Assembly: GCA_026129405.1 (NCBI GenBank) | Contig: JAHCID010000001.1 | Location: 1,395,237 to 1,459,236 of the forward strand | Length of the DNA stretch: 64,000 nucleotides | Origin: a bacterium | GTDB lineage: Bacteria; Desulfobacterota; Binatia; DP-6 | Direction of reading: 5' to 3' | Shown: in pieces, positions 1-8,500 of the stretch | How positions within the stretch are numbered: position 1 is the stretch's first letter | How the letters are laid out: every line of letters starts with the position of its first letter | Made by a program: the position numbers and the translations under genes | The notes under the pieces: generated by a model | Databases searched by the model: none | What the model was told of the DNA's origin: nothing | The model's input: the letters and a program-made list of their open reading frames with translations, nothing else

Positions 1-84
1 CGGCCCGGCCCGTGCCGCAGCAGGCGGCAGAGGGGTGAGCCGATCGGACGCCGGCCCCGCCGGCGTCCACATCCCTCCGCACCG

Positions 85-702
85 ATGCGGCAACGCCTGC
101 GCAGCGTGATCTACGACGCCGCGATCGTCGGCCTGACCGCCGGCTGGTATCGCGCCGTGCTGACGCGGCTGCCGGCCCGAAGCCGGCTCCTCGACGTCGG
201 CATCGGCACGGCCGGCGCGCTGGTCGCCAACGCGACCCTGGTCGTCGCGCGCGACCTGCGTGTGACCGGCGTCGACATCGACGCCGACTACGTGCGGCGT
301 GCCACCGCGGCGCTGGATCAGGCCGGTCTCGCGGACCGCGTCACGGCGCGCCTTGAGTCGATCCTCGACCATCGCGGCGGGCCGTACGACGCCGCGTACT
401 TCAGCGCGAGCTTCATGCTGATGCCCGACCCGCCGGCGGTCCTGCGCCACGTCGTCTCGCTCCTGCGGCCGGGGGCGCCGCTCTTCTTCACGCAGACGTT
501 CGAGCGCGAGCGCTCGCGCACCGCCGAGATCGTGAAGCCGCTCCTGCGCCTCGTGACCACGATCGACTTCGGCCGCGTCACCTACGAGGACGCGTTCCGC
601 CGCGCGCTCGCCGACGGCGGCGTCGTGCTGGAGTCGATGGAGACCCTCAACGCGAGCCGCAAGCGTGCCGGCGTGCTCGCCGTGGCACGCGCGGCGGGCT
701 GA
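85..702 (+). CDS. class I SAM-dependent methyltransferase
   Basis: Probable small-molecule or lipid methyltransferase using S-adenosylmethionine. The 205 residues fit a single Rossmann domain: motif I LLDVGIGTAG at residues 35-44 binds SAM, GVDID at 62-66 is the acidic end of strand 2 that contacts the ribose, YDAAYFSASFML at 101-112 is the motif IV region, and LRPGAPLFF at 127-135 is the usual post-helix strand. There is no signal peptide or membrane segment, so it should be cytosolic. The ATG at 85 has no clear ribosome-binding site. It stands before, but is 27 bases apart from, the nucleotidyltransferase gene. The substrate cannot be read from sequence. Confidence 0.8.
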   Translation: MRQRLRSVIYDAAIVGLTAGWYRAVLTRLPARSRLLDVGIGTAGALVANATLVVARDLRVTGVDIDADYVRRATAALDQAGLADRVTARLESILDHRGGPYDAAYFSASFMLMPDPPAVLRHVVSLLRPGAPLFFTQTFERERSRTAEIVKPLLRLVTTIDFGRVTYEDAFRRALADGGVVLESMETLNASRKRAGVLAVARAAG

Positions 703-729
703 GGCGCAGGCCGGCGGCATACCGCTGGC

Positions 730-1170
730 GTGCCGGGTCTGTCCCGGGTTACCGTGGACGTCGTGGGGCGGCGCTACGCGATTCTCGAGGACAACGACCG
801 GGCCATCGCCGGACGCCTCGAGGCGTTGCGCACCTGTCTGCCGGCGCTGATCGCCGACCGCGTCTGTGCGGTCATGGTGATCGGCAGCGTGTCCGAGGGG
901 CGGGCCCGCGACCACTCCGATCTCGACCTGTTGCTCGTGCTCCGCGCGGGGCTCCCGCGGCGGAGCGACTACACCTGGTGGGACGTCGTCGTGGCGCCAC
1001 ATCTTCCGGTTCCGGCGGCGGGTCCGAGCGGCTTTCCGATCGCGCCCGTGTTCGTCGGGCGCGGCGCGAAGTCTTCGGCGGAGCCGAACCTGCGGCGAGC
1101 CCTCGAGATCGGCATTCCGCTGTGGGATCCGGAGGGCTTCTTCCATGACGAATCCCGACCTCGGGCGTGA
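730..1170 (+). CDS. MNT-type nucleotidyltransferase (antitoxin-like)
   Basis: Minimal nucleotidyltransferase of 146 residues. The polymerase-beta-like signature is complete: GS at residues 52-53, then SDLD at 63-66, giving metal ligands D64 and D66, with D85 (WWDVVV) as the likely third carboxylate. In MNT/HEPN toxin-antitoxin modules this protein is the antitoxin and AMPylates its HEPN partner; that role is family knowledge and is supported here by the overlapping HEPN gene. The start is a GTG at 730; further in-frame GTG codons lie just downstream and the choice among them is uncertain. The last 26 bases overlap the HEPN reading frame, which implies translational coupling. Confidence 0.72.
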   Translation: MPGLSRVTVDVVGRRYAILEDNDRAIAGRLEALRTCLPALIADRVCAVMVIGSVSEGRARDHSDLDLLLVLRAGLPRRSDYTWWDVVVAPHLPVPAAGPSGFPIAPVFVGRGAKSSAEPNLRRALEIGIPLWDPEGFFHDESRPRA

Positions 1171-1453
1171 CTACGTCCAGCGGGCGCGGAAGCGGCTTCG
1201 CGCGCTCGACGTCCTGCTGGGCGAAGAGGCCTTCGCCGACGTGGTGCGCGAGAGCCAGGAGGTCGTGGAGCTGGCCCTGAAGGGGCTGCTGCGGACCTTC
1301 GGGGTCGCGGTACCGTTCGTGCACGACGTCTCCGACGTGCTGCGCGGCAGCGAGGACGTCACGCCGTCCGACTTCTACGGACGTGCGGAGGCCGAGGCCG
1401 CGCACGGCATGGCGCACGAGGTGGTGGCCGGCGTCCTGCCTCACGCCGGCTGA
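1145..1453 (+). CDS. HEPN-domain protein (toxin-like partner of MNT)
   Basis: Short all-helical HEPN protein of 102 residues. The typical core is visible: a first helix rich in Arg/Leu (DYVQRARKRLRALDVLL), a second helix RESQEVVELALKGLLRTFG, the HDVSDVL segment, and a last helix EAEAAHGMAHEVV. Active HEPN toxins are RNases with an RX4-6H motif; here the usual RYP-containing loop before the last helix is missing, and the only candidate is RAEAEAAH (R-x6-H). It could therefore be an inactive or unusual member. The start ATG lies inside the upstream nucleotidyltransferase gene, the standard layout of MNT/HEPN pairs. A perfect hairpin follows the stop. Confidence 0.68.
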   Translation: MTNPDLGRDYVQRARKRLRALDVLLGEEAFADVVRESQEVVELALKGLLRTFGVAVPFVHDVSDVLRGSEDVTPSDFYGRAEAEAAHGMAHEVVAGVLPHAG

Positions 1454-1473
1454 AGGCGGAGCCCGCAAACGAC

Positions 1474-1507
1474 GACGGGGATCCGGCGGCAGCGCCGGAT
1501 CCCCGTC
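1474..1507. terminator. bidirectional terminator-like hairpin
   Basis: Perfect 14-bp stem (1474-1487 paired with 1494-1507, GACGGGGATCCGGC) with a six-base loop. It sits between the convergent HEPN gene and the aldehyde dehydrogenase gene, where a shared terminator is expected. No U-tract follows on either strand, so it may be a weak or Rho-assisted terminator. Confidence 0.55.
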
Positions 1508-1534
1508 ACGATCACACGCGCGCACGCGCGCCGG

Positions 1535-2956
1535 CTACCAGCCGAGGACGGCCTTCAGCTCGAGGAACTCCTCGAAGCCCGCCTCGCCCCACTCGCGGCC
1601 GTTGCCCGACTGCTTGTAGCCGCCGAAGCAGGCGGCGAAGTCGGGGCCGGCGCCGTTCAGGTGCACGTTGCCGGCGCGGATCTGCCTCGCGACCTCGCGG
1701 GCGCGCTCCTGGTTCCCCGATGAGACGTAGCCGGAGAGGCCGTAGGCGGTGTCGTTGGCGATCTCGATCGCCTGCTTCTCGTCGTCGTACGGCAGGATCG
1801 ACAGCACCGGCCCGAATATCTCCTCGCGGGCGATGGTCATGTCGTTGCGCACGTCGCCGAAGATGGTCGGACGCACGAAGTAGCCGCGGCCGAGGCCCTC
1901 GGGGAGGCCGGGGCCGCCGGCGGCGAGCGTCGCGCCCTCCTCGATGCCCTTCTGGATGAGGCCCTGGATCTTGTCGAACTGCATCTTGCTGACGACCGGG
2001 CCCATCATCGTGCTGTCGCCGAACGGATCGCCGACGATGTACGACTCGGCGACGCTCTTCGCGATCGCGACCGCCTCGTCGTGCTGCTTGCGCGTGACCA
2101 GCATGCGCGTCGGCGCGTTGCACGACTGGCCGCTGTTCATGAGGACGGCGCGCACGCCGCCGGAGACGGCGCCCTCGAGGTCGACGTCGTCGAGGAGGAT
2201 GTTCGGCGACTTGCCGCCCAGCTCCTGCGTGACGCGCTTCACGGTGGGCGCGGCGGCGATCGCCACCGCGGTGCCCGCGCGCGTCGAGCCGGTGAACGAC
2301 ACCATGTCGACGCCGGGGTGCGAGCTGATCGCCTCGCCGACGGTCGGGCCGTCGCCGTGCACCAGGTTGAAGACACCGGCGGGGACGCCGGCCTCGTGGA
2401 GGATCTCGGCGAAGAGGATGGCGTTGAGCGGCGCGATCTCGGACGGCTTCAGCACCATCGTGCAGCCGGCGGCGATGGCCGGGAACACCTTGCAGGCGAT
2501 CTGGTTCACCGGCCAGTTCCACGGGGTGATGAAGCCGCACACGCCGATCGGCTCGCGGCGGAACATCGTGCTGCCCTTCTGGCGCTCGAACTGGTACTCG
2601 CGCAGCACGTCGAGGATGGTCGCGAGGTGGCCGAGCGGGGCGGCGGCCTGCGCGGCCTTCGCGAGGCCGAGCGGGGCGCCCATCTCCTTGGAGATCGTCT
2701 CGGCCATCTCGTCGTAGTGCGCCTGGTACGCTCCCATGATCTTCATGAGGAGGTCGAGACGCTCTTCACGCGTGGTCTGCGAGAAGCTCGGGAACGCACG
2801 CTTCGCGGCGGCCACCGCGTCGTCGACGTCGGCCTTGCTGCCGAGCGCGATGCTGGTGATCGTCTCTTCGGTGGCGGGGTTCAGGACGGGCAGCTCCTTG
2901 GGCGCCTTCGGGGCGACCCATTTCCCGTCGATGTAGAACTTGTGGGTTTCGCGCAT
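1535..2956 (-). CDS. NAD(P)-dependent aldehyde dehydrogenase
   Basis: Aldehyde dehydrogenase superfamily enzyme (473 residues, normal length) that oxidises an aldehyde to the acid or acyl product with NAD(P)+. The catalytic cysteine is C279 in NSGQSCNAP, and the general base is E245 in QELGGKSPN; the cofactor-binding stretch ITPWNWP is at 143-149 and FTGSTRAGT at 221-229. The start ATG at 2956 was chosen over an upstream in-frame ATG at 3013 because a GAGGAGG ribosome-binding site lies seven bases before it. A TTGCCT/TACGAC promoter is positioned 37 bases upstream. Soluble, cytosolic. It belongs to the broad group acting on aliphatic or aromatic aldehydes, so substrate is open. Confidence 0.88.
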   Translation of the reverse strand: MRETHKFYIDGKWVAPKAPKELPVLNPATEETITSIALGSKADVDDAVAAAKRAFPSFSQTTREERLDLLMKIMGAYQAHYDEMAETISKEMGAPLGLAKAAQAAAPLGHLATILDVLREYQFERQKGSTMFRREPIGVCGFITPWNWPVNQIACKVFPAIAAGCTMVLKPSEIAPLNAILFAEILHEAGVPAGVFNLVHGDGPTVGEAISSHPGVDMVSFTGSTRAGTAVAIAAAPTVKRVTQELGGKSPNILLDDVDLEGAVSGGVRAVLMNSGQSCNAPTRMLVTRKQHDEAVAIAKSVAESYIVGDPFGDSTMMGPVVSKMQFDKIQGLIQKGIEEGATLAAGGPGLPEGLGRGYFVRPTIFGDVRNDMTIAREEIFGPVLSILPYDDEKQAIEIANDTAYGLSGYVSSGNQERAREVARQIRAGNVHLNGAGPDFAACFGGYKQSGNGREWGEAGFEEFLELKAVLGW

Positions 2957-2992
2957 CGGGAATCCTCCTCGGGGGCTTCGAGTCCGACAGCG

Positions 2993-3021
2993 GTCGTACG
3001 AGAGGCCGGCCACCGAGGCAA
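2993..3021 (-). promoter_or_regulatory. promoter of aldehyde dehydrogenase gene
   Basis: On the minus strand TTGCCT (3021-3016), 17-bp spacer, TACGAC (2998-2993), followed by a leader of roughly 30 bases that carries the GAGGAGG site. Unlike most promoters in the window, this one is leadered. Confidence 0.45.
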
Positions 3022-3037
3022 CCGGGCGCGGGCGCCG

Positions 3038-3637
3038 CTATGCGTCGGAGTCGAGCCACCAGCGACGCGGGTCGATCTCGACGGCGTCGAAGGGGGGCAC
3101 GCGGCTGATCGCGTCGCCGGGGAGGACGGTCTCGACCGTCCAGCGCTCGCCGTCCAGGCGGTAGACCTCGATGGTGTGCCCGAGGGGCTCGACCAGCCAC
3201 AGGTGCCCGATGCCGGCCTTGGCGTACTTCGGCATCTTGCGGACCCGGTCGAGGCGGCCGCTCGACGGGGAGACGACCTCGCAGACCCAGTCCGGGGGAA
3301 GGTCGAACCAGGGAGCCAAGGGCATGACCGGCATGCGCTCGCGCCGCCACCCAGCGAGGTCGGGCACGAGGACGTCGGCGCCGAGGTGCAGCTCCGGCTC
3401 GTCGAGGATCCACCAGCCACCCGGCGCGCCCGGGCCCGCTTCGCTTCCGTCGAAGCGGTCGAACAGCACCGAGCCGATGCCGGAAGACGCCCGCGCGTGC
3501 GGCGAGGCGGGGCGGGGGCTCGTGATCAGCTCGCCGTCGAGGATCTCGGCGACCAGGTGCTCTGGCACCGCCATCAGATCTTCGTACGTCGCGGGCCGTC
3601 GTGCGTCGCCCATGTGACCGACCGTAGCATGCTCCAT
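3038..3637 (-). CDS. Uma2-family (DUF820) PD-(D/E)XK nuclease-like protein
   Basis: Member of the Uma2/DUF820 family, restriction-endonuclease-like fold proteins of unknown physiological role that are often present in many copies. Of 199 residues, the family signatures PDLAGWRRER and PDWVCEVVSPSS supply the expected Asp and Glu metal ligands, followed by KMPKYAKAGIGHLWLVEP and a typical TVYRL-like strand (IEVYRLDG). The start at 3637 was preferred to a longer open frame because GGAGG lies eight bases upstream; M9 is an alternative. It is transcribed divergently from the acyl-CoA dehydrogenase. A broken copy of the same family lies at 48472-48681. Confidence 0.78.
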   Translation of the reverse strand: MEHATVGHMGDARRPATYEDLMAVPEHLVAEILDGELITSPRPASPHARASSGIGSVLFDRFDGSEAGPGAPGGWWILDEPELHLGADVLVPDLAGWRRERMPVMPLAPWFDLPPDWVCEVVSPSSGRLDRVRKMPKYAKAGIGHLWLVEPLGHTIEVYRLDGERWTVETVLPGDAISRVPPFDAVEIDPRRWWLDSDA

Positions 3638-3706
3638 CGCCGTGCCTCCACCCGGTTCCCGGTAGACGGTGGGGCGAGCCGGCGACATCCCTGCGAGCGG
3701 AACACG

Positions 3707-3736
3707 TTGACCCTCGCCACCGCACCCGGGCACAAC
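3707..3736 (+). promoter_or_regulatory. promoter of acyl-CoA dehydrogenase gene
   Basis: TTGACC at 3707-3712, 18-bp spacer, CACAAC at 3731-3736, seven bases before the GTG at 3744. The second acyl-CoA dehydrogenase (43524) has a matching TTGACG / GACAAC pair with the same 18-bp spacer. The -10 lacks the TA start seen elsewhere, so confidence is limited. Confidence 0.35.
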
Positions 3737-3743
3737 GCCCGCC

Positions 3744-4916
3744 GTGGACCTGACCTTCTCCCCCGCGGAGGAAGCCTTCCGCGCCGAGCTGCGCACCTGG
3801 CTCGACGCCAACGTCCCCGCCGACTGGCGCGCCGGCGAGCCGCCCGAGCTCGCGACCCTCGCCGACGAGGTGACGTTCCTGCGCGCCTGGCAGAAACGCC
3901 TCGCCGCGGGCGGCTGGGTCGGCATCCACTGGCCGCGCGACTACGGCGGCCGCGGCGCGACCGTGATCGAGAACTACCTGTTCCAGGAGGAGATCGCGGC
4001 GGCGCGGGCGCCGGAGATCATCAATCGCATCGGCGTGAACCTCGTCGGTCCGACGCTGATCGCGCACGGCACCGAGGCGCAGAAGCAGCGCTTCCTGCCG
4101 GCGATCCTCTCCGCCGACGAGCTGTGGTGCCAGCTCTTCTCCGAGCCCGGCGCCGGCTCCGACCTGACGGCGCTGCGCACGCGCGCCGAGCGGCGCGGCG
4201 ACGGCTGGGTCGTCAGCGGCCAGAAGGTGTGGACCAGCTACGCGCAGTTCGCGCGCTGGGGCATCCTGCTCGCGCGCACCGATCCGGCGGCGGCGAAGGC
4301 GAAGGGCATCAGCTACTTCATCCTCGACATGGAGGCGCCGGGCGTCTCGGTGCGGCCGCTGCGCCAGATGACCGGCAGCGAGGAGTTCAACGAGGTCTTC
4401 CTCGAAGACGTGCTCATCCCCGCGGATCGCCTCGTCGGCCGCGAGCACGAGGGCTGGGCGATCGCCAACACGACGCTGGCGCACGAGCGCGGCACGTCGC
4501 CGCGCCAGCTCGTCATCCACCGCATGCTGCTGAACGATCTCCTGCGTCTGGCCCGCGAGCAGGACGCCGACCCCGTGCTGCGCCAGCGCATCGCGCAGCA
4601 CTTCATCGAGGTCGAGATCACACGCCTCAACAACTGGCGCACGCTGACACGTCTCGCGCAGAAGCGGCCGCTCGGGCCGGAGTCGAGCTTCGTGAAGCTC
4701 TTCTGGAGCGAGATGAGCCAGCGCATGCACGAGACCGTGATGCAGCTGCTCGGCCCGCGCGGGCTCTGCTGGCAGCCCGGGCCGTACGCGGTCGCGAACG
4801 GGCGGCTGTCGCGCTCGTGGCTGTACTATCGCGCCGCGAGCCTGTTCGCCGGCTCGTCGGAGATCCAGCGCAACATCCTGGCCGAGCGCGTGCTGGGGCT
4901 GCCGCGCTCGCGGTGA
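3744..4916 (+). CDS. acyl-CoA dehydrogenase
   Basis: FAD-dependent acyl-CoA dehydrogenase (390 residues), which introduces an alpha,beta double bond into an acyl-CoA thioester. The N-terminal helical domain starts LTFSPAEEAFRAELR, the central beta domain has FSEPGAGSDL and GQKVWTSYAQFARWG, and the C-terminal domain ends in GSSEIQRNILAERVLGLPR. The position matching the catalytic Glu of medium-chain enzymes (EGTSQIQR) is Ala here (FAGSSEIQR), so the base must come from elsewhere, as in isovaleryl/long-chain types. A close paralogue lies at 43524. The GTG start gives the usual family N-terminus. Its stop codon abuts the stop of the convergent Yip1-like gene with no gap. Confidence 0.88.
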   Translation: MDLTFSPAEEAFRAELRTWLDANVPADWRAGEPPELATLADEVTFLRAWQKRLAAGGWVGIHWPRDYGGRGATVIENYLFQEEIAAARAPEIINRIGVNLVGPTLIAHGTEAQKQRFLPAILSADELWCQLFSEPGAGSDLTALRTRAERRGDGWVVSGQKVWTSYAQFARWGILLARTDPAAAKAKGISYFILDMEAPGVSVRPLRQMTGSEEFNEVFLEDVLIPADRLVGREHEGWAIANTTLAHERGTSPRQLVIHRMLLNDLLRLAREQDADPVLRQRIAQHFIEVEITRLNNWRTLTRLAQKRPLGPESSFVKLFWSEMSQRMHETVMQLLGPRGLCWQPGPYAVANGRLSRSWLYYRAASLFAGSSEIQRNILAERVLGLPRSR

Positions 4917-5450
4917 TCAGGACGCGTTGGACGCGACCATGAGCGGCGTCAGCACCGCGATGGTCGCGATGATGTAGGCGAGGAAGCCGAGCACGCAGAC
5001 GCCGACGGCGCGGCCGGTGCTGGTGTAGTCGAGCGCCTGGCGCACGGCGACGACCGTGGCGGCGAGCTGCCAGATCGTCGCCACCAGCGCGATGATCGCG
5101 CCCAGCAGCGGGATGAAGCCCGCCGCCATGAGGATGCCCGGGGCGGCGGCGAAGCCGATGCAGCGCAGCACCTGGCCGAGGTCGGCGTCGGTGCTCGGCT
5201 CGGGCAGGATCATGGTGCCGACGACGAAGATGATGGCGGCCCAGATGAACCACCCGACCAGCGCGCCGACGACGCCGAGCAGGATCATGCCGACGCCGCC
5301 CTGTGCCGCGCCGATGCCCGAGCACAGCGCCGCGAGCGCGACCACCGCCATCGCCTGCCCGAGGGCCGTCGGATCCTTCTCGACGTCCTCGTACACCGCC
5401 GGATCGAGCCGCGCGGCCCCGATCGCCCGCTCCACCATCGACGCGCCCAT
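4917..5450 (-). CDS. Yip1-family integral membrane protein
   Basis: Small membrane protein of 177 residues resembling the Yip1 domain family. A cytoplasmic N-terminal segment (VERAIGAARLDPAVYEDVEKDP) precedes about five hydrophobic helices, the first at QAMAVVALAALCSGIG and the last at VGVCVLGFLAYIIATIAVL. LDPAVYEDVEKDPTA is typical of the bacterial group. The start ATG at 5450 has GGGAGGGACG directly upstream; the open frame continues to 5522 without a better site. A perfect TTGACA hexamer on the minus strand (5522-5517) could be the -35 of its promoter. No enzymatic role is known for the family; envelope or vesicle-like trafficking roles are speculative. Confidence 0.7.
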   Translation of the reverse strand: MGASMVERAIGAARLDPAVYEDVEKDPTALGQAMAVVALAALCSGIGAAQGGVGMILLGVVGALVGWFIWAAIIFVVGTMILPEPSTDADLGQVLRCIGFAAAPGILMAAGFIPLLGAIIALVATIWQLAATVVAVRQALDYTSTGRAVGVCVLGFLAYIIATIAVLTPLMVASNAS

Positions 5451-5572
5451 CGTCCCTCCCCGGGCGGCCGGACCGGCGCCGCCACCTTGCGCGCGTGTCT
5501 CGCGTTCGACGCAGGCTGTCAAGGCGACGTCCGCTCTCGCCAGGAGCGCGCGGACGTGCTCCCCTGCCCGAC

Positions 5573-8500
5573 GTGGCAGCGGAGCATCCCGCGCACGCGC
5601 GCTTCTCGCCGGCGACCCGGGCCTGGTTCGCCTCCGCGTTCGCGGCGCCGACGCCCGCGCAGACGCAGGCCTGGGCCGCGATCGCCGAGGGGGCGCATGT
5701 GCTCGTCAGCGCGCCGACCGGATCCGGCAAGACGCTGGCCGCCTTCCTCTGGGCGATCGATCGGCTGGCGGCGGCGCCCCCGACCCTGCCGGGTGTGCGG
5801 CTGCTGTACGTGTCGCCGCTGAAGGCGCTGGCGGTCGACATCGAGCAGAACCTGCGCACGCCGCTCGCCGGCATCCGCGGCGCGGCCACGCGGCTCGGAC
5901 TGCCGGTGCCCGACCTCGGCGTCGGGCTGCGCACCGGCGACACCACCGCCGGCGAGCGCCGGCGCATGACGAAGGACGCGCCCGAGATACTCGTCACCAC
6001 GCCGGAGTCGCTCTTCCTCCTCCTCACCTCGGCGGCGCGCGAGGTGCTGCGCGGTGTCGAGACGGTTATCGTCGACGAGGTGCACGCCGTCGCCGGCACC
6101 AAGCGCGGCAGCCACCTGGCGCTGAGCCTCGAGCGCCTCGACGCGCTCCTCGCGCAGCCGGCGCAGCGCATCGGCCTGTCGGCGACCGTGCGTCCGCTGG
6201 AGGAGGTGGCGCGCTACCTCGGCGGGGCCGCGCCGGTGGCGATCGTGCAGGCTCCGGTCGAGAAGCGCTTCGATCTCACCATCGAGGTGCCGGTCGAGGA
6301 TCTCGCCGCGATGGGCCAGCCGATCGGCACGTCGAAGAGCGGCAGCGCCTCGGGCGCCGAGGAGCGTACGGGCATCTGGCCGCACGTGGAGGAGCGGCTG
6401 CTGGCGCTGATCCGTGCGCACCGCAGCACCATCGTCTTCGCCAACTCGCGCCGGCTCGCCGAGCGGCTGTCGGCGCGCCTCAACGAGCTGGCGGAGACGG
6501 AGGTCGCGCGCGCGCACCACGGCTCGGTCAGCCGCGAGCAGCGGCTCCAGATCGAGGACGCGCTGCGCGCCGGGGCGCTGCCGTGCGTGGTGGCGACCTC
6601 GTCGCTGGAGCTGGGCATCGACATGGGAGCCGTCGACCTGGTCGTGCAGGTCGAGGCGCCGTCGTCCGTCGCGGCCGGTCTCCAGCGCATCGGCCGCGCC
6701 GGCCATCGGGTGGGGGCGACGAGCCGCGGCGTCTTCTTCCCGAAGTACCGCGGCGACCTCCTCGAGACGACGGTCGTCGTCGAGCGCATGCGCGCGGGCG
6801 CGATCGAGGCGCTGCGCTACCCGCGCAACCCGCTCGACGTGCTGGCGCAGCAGATCGTCGCGATGGTGGCGATGGACGACTGGACGGTCGATCGGCTGGA
6901 GGAGGTCGTGCGGCGCACGGCGCCGTTCGCCGAGCTGCCGCGCGCCGCCTACGAGGGCGTGCTCGACATGCTCGCGGGGCGCTATCCGTCCGAGGCGTTC
7001 GCCGAGCTGCGGCCGCGGCTCAACTGGGACCGCACCACGAACCGCCTGACGCCGCGGCCGAACGCGCAGCGCCTCGCGGTGACGTCCGGCGGCACGATCC
7101 CCGACCGCGGCCTCTACGGCGTCTTCCTCGCCGGCGAGCATCCGACCCGCGTGGGCGAGCTCGACGAGGAGATGGTGTTCGAGAGCCGTGTCGGCGAGGT
7201 GTTCCTGCTCGGCGCGTCGAGCTGGCGCATCGAGGACATCACCCACGACCGCGTACTGGTCTCGCCCGCGCCCGGCGAGCCGGGGAAGATGCCGTTCTGG
7301 CGCGGCGACGCCCCCGGGCGCGACGTCGAGCTGGGGCAGGGGATCGGCGCCTTCGTGCGCGAGCTGGCTGCACTGCCCGACGCCGCGCGCACGGCCCGGC
7401 TGCGCGCGGTCGGGCTCGACCGGCGCGCCGCCGGCAACCTCGCCCGCTACCTCGCCGAGCAGCGCGAGGCGACGGGCGTCCTGCCCGACGATCGCACGCT
7501 CGTCGTCGAGCGCTTCCGCGACGCCGTCGGCGACTGGCGTGTCTGCATCCACTCGTTCTTCGGCGCCCGCGTGCACGCGCCGTGGGCGCGGGCCATCGAG
7601 GCGCGCCTGCGCCAGCGTCTCGGCCTCCAGGTGCAATCGCTCTGGACCGACGACGGCATCGTCCTGCGCATCCCCGACGCCGACGACGTGCCGCCCGCCG
7701 ACGCGATCCTCTTCGACCCCGAGGAGATCGACGACCTCGTCACCGCCGAGATCGCCGACTCGGCGCTGTTCGCGAGCCGCTTCCGCGAGTGCGCCGCCCG
7801 CGCGCTCCTGCTGCCGCGGCGCCGGCCGGGGGCGCGCACGCCGCTCTGGCAGCAGCGGCAGCGCAGCGCGCTGCTCCTCCAGCAGGCGAGCAAGCATCCG
7901 TCGTTCCCGATCGTGCTCGAGACCTATCGCGAGTGCCTCCAGGACGCCTTCGACCTGCCGGCCCTCCAGGCCCTGCTCGGCGCGGTGCGCAGCCGCGACG
8001 TGCGCGTGGTCGAGGTCGACACGCCGTTCCCGTCGCCGTTCGCGAGCGCGCTGCAGTTCTCCTACGTCAGCGTCTTCATGTACGAGGGCGACGCGCCGCT
8101 CGCCGAACGGCGTGCGCAGGCGCTGTCGCTCGACCGCGCGCTGCTCGCCGAGCTGCTCGGTCGCACCGAGCTGCGCGAGCTGCTCGACGACGACGCGCTC
8201 GCGGCGCTCGAGCTGGAGCTGCAGCGGCTCGACGCCGGGCACCGCGTCCGCGACCCCGACGACCTGCACGACGCGCTGCGGATGCTCGGCGACCTGTCCC
8301 GCGACGAGGTCGCGCCGCGGCTCCCCGATCCGGCGGCGGCCGACGCCATGCTGGCGGGGCTCGAGCGCGCGCATCGCGTGCTGCAGGTCCGCGTCGCCGG
8401 CGTGGCGCGCTGGATCGCGATCGAGGACGCCGCGCGCTACCGCGACGCGCTCGGCGTCGCCATGCCGCTCGGTGTACCGCGCGCGTTTCTCGAGCCGGTG

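Noticed and set aside
3-38. Possible C-terminal end of an upstream gene (ARPVPQQAAEG then TGA at 36-38)
   Set aside because: Only eleven codons are visible; nothing beyond the frame supports it.
2970-2995. tRNA-like TTCGAGTCC stretch near the aldehyde dehydrogenase promoter
   Set aside because: Flanking bases do not pair into a T-arm, and no acceptor or anticodon arm can be formed.
2081-4942. 953-codon plus-strand frame across the aldehyde dehydrogenase and Uma2 genes
   Set aside because: Antisense shadow: low-complexity Arg/Ala/Asp/Val, no motifs, and it crosses clear genes and promoters on the other strand.
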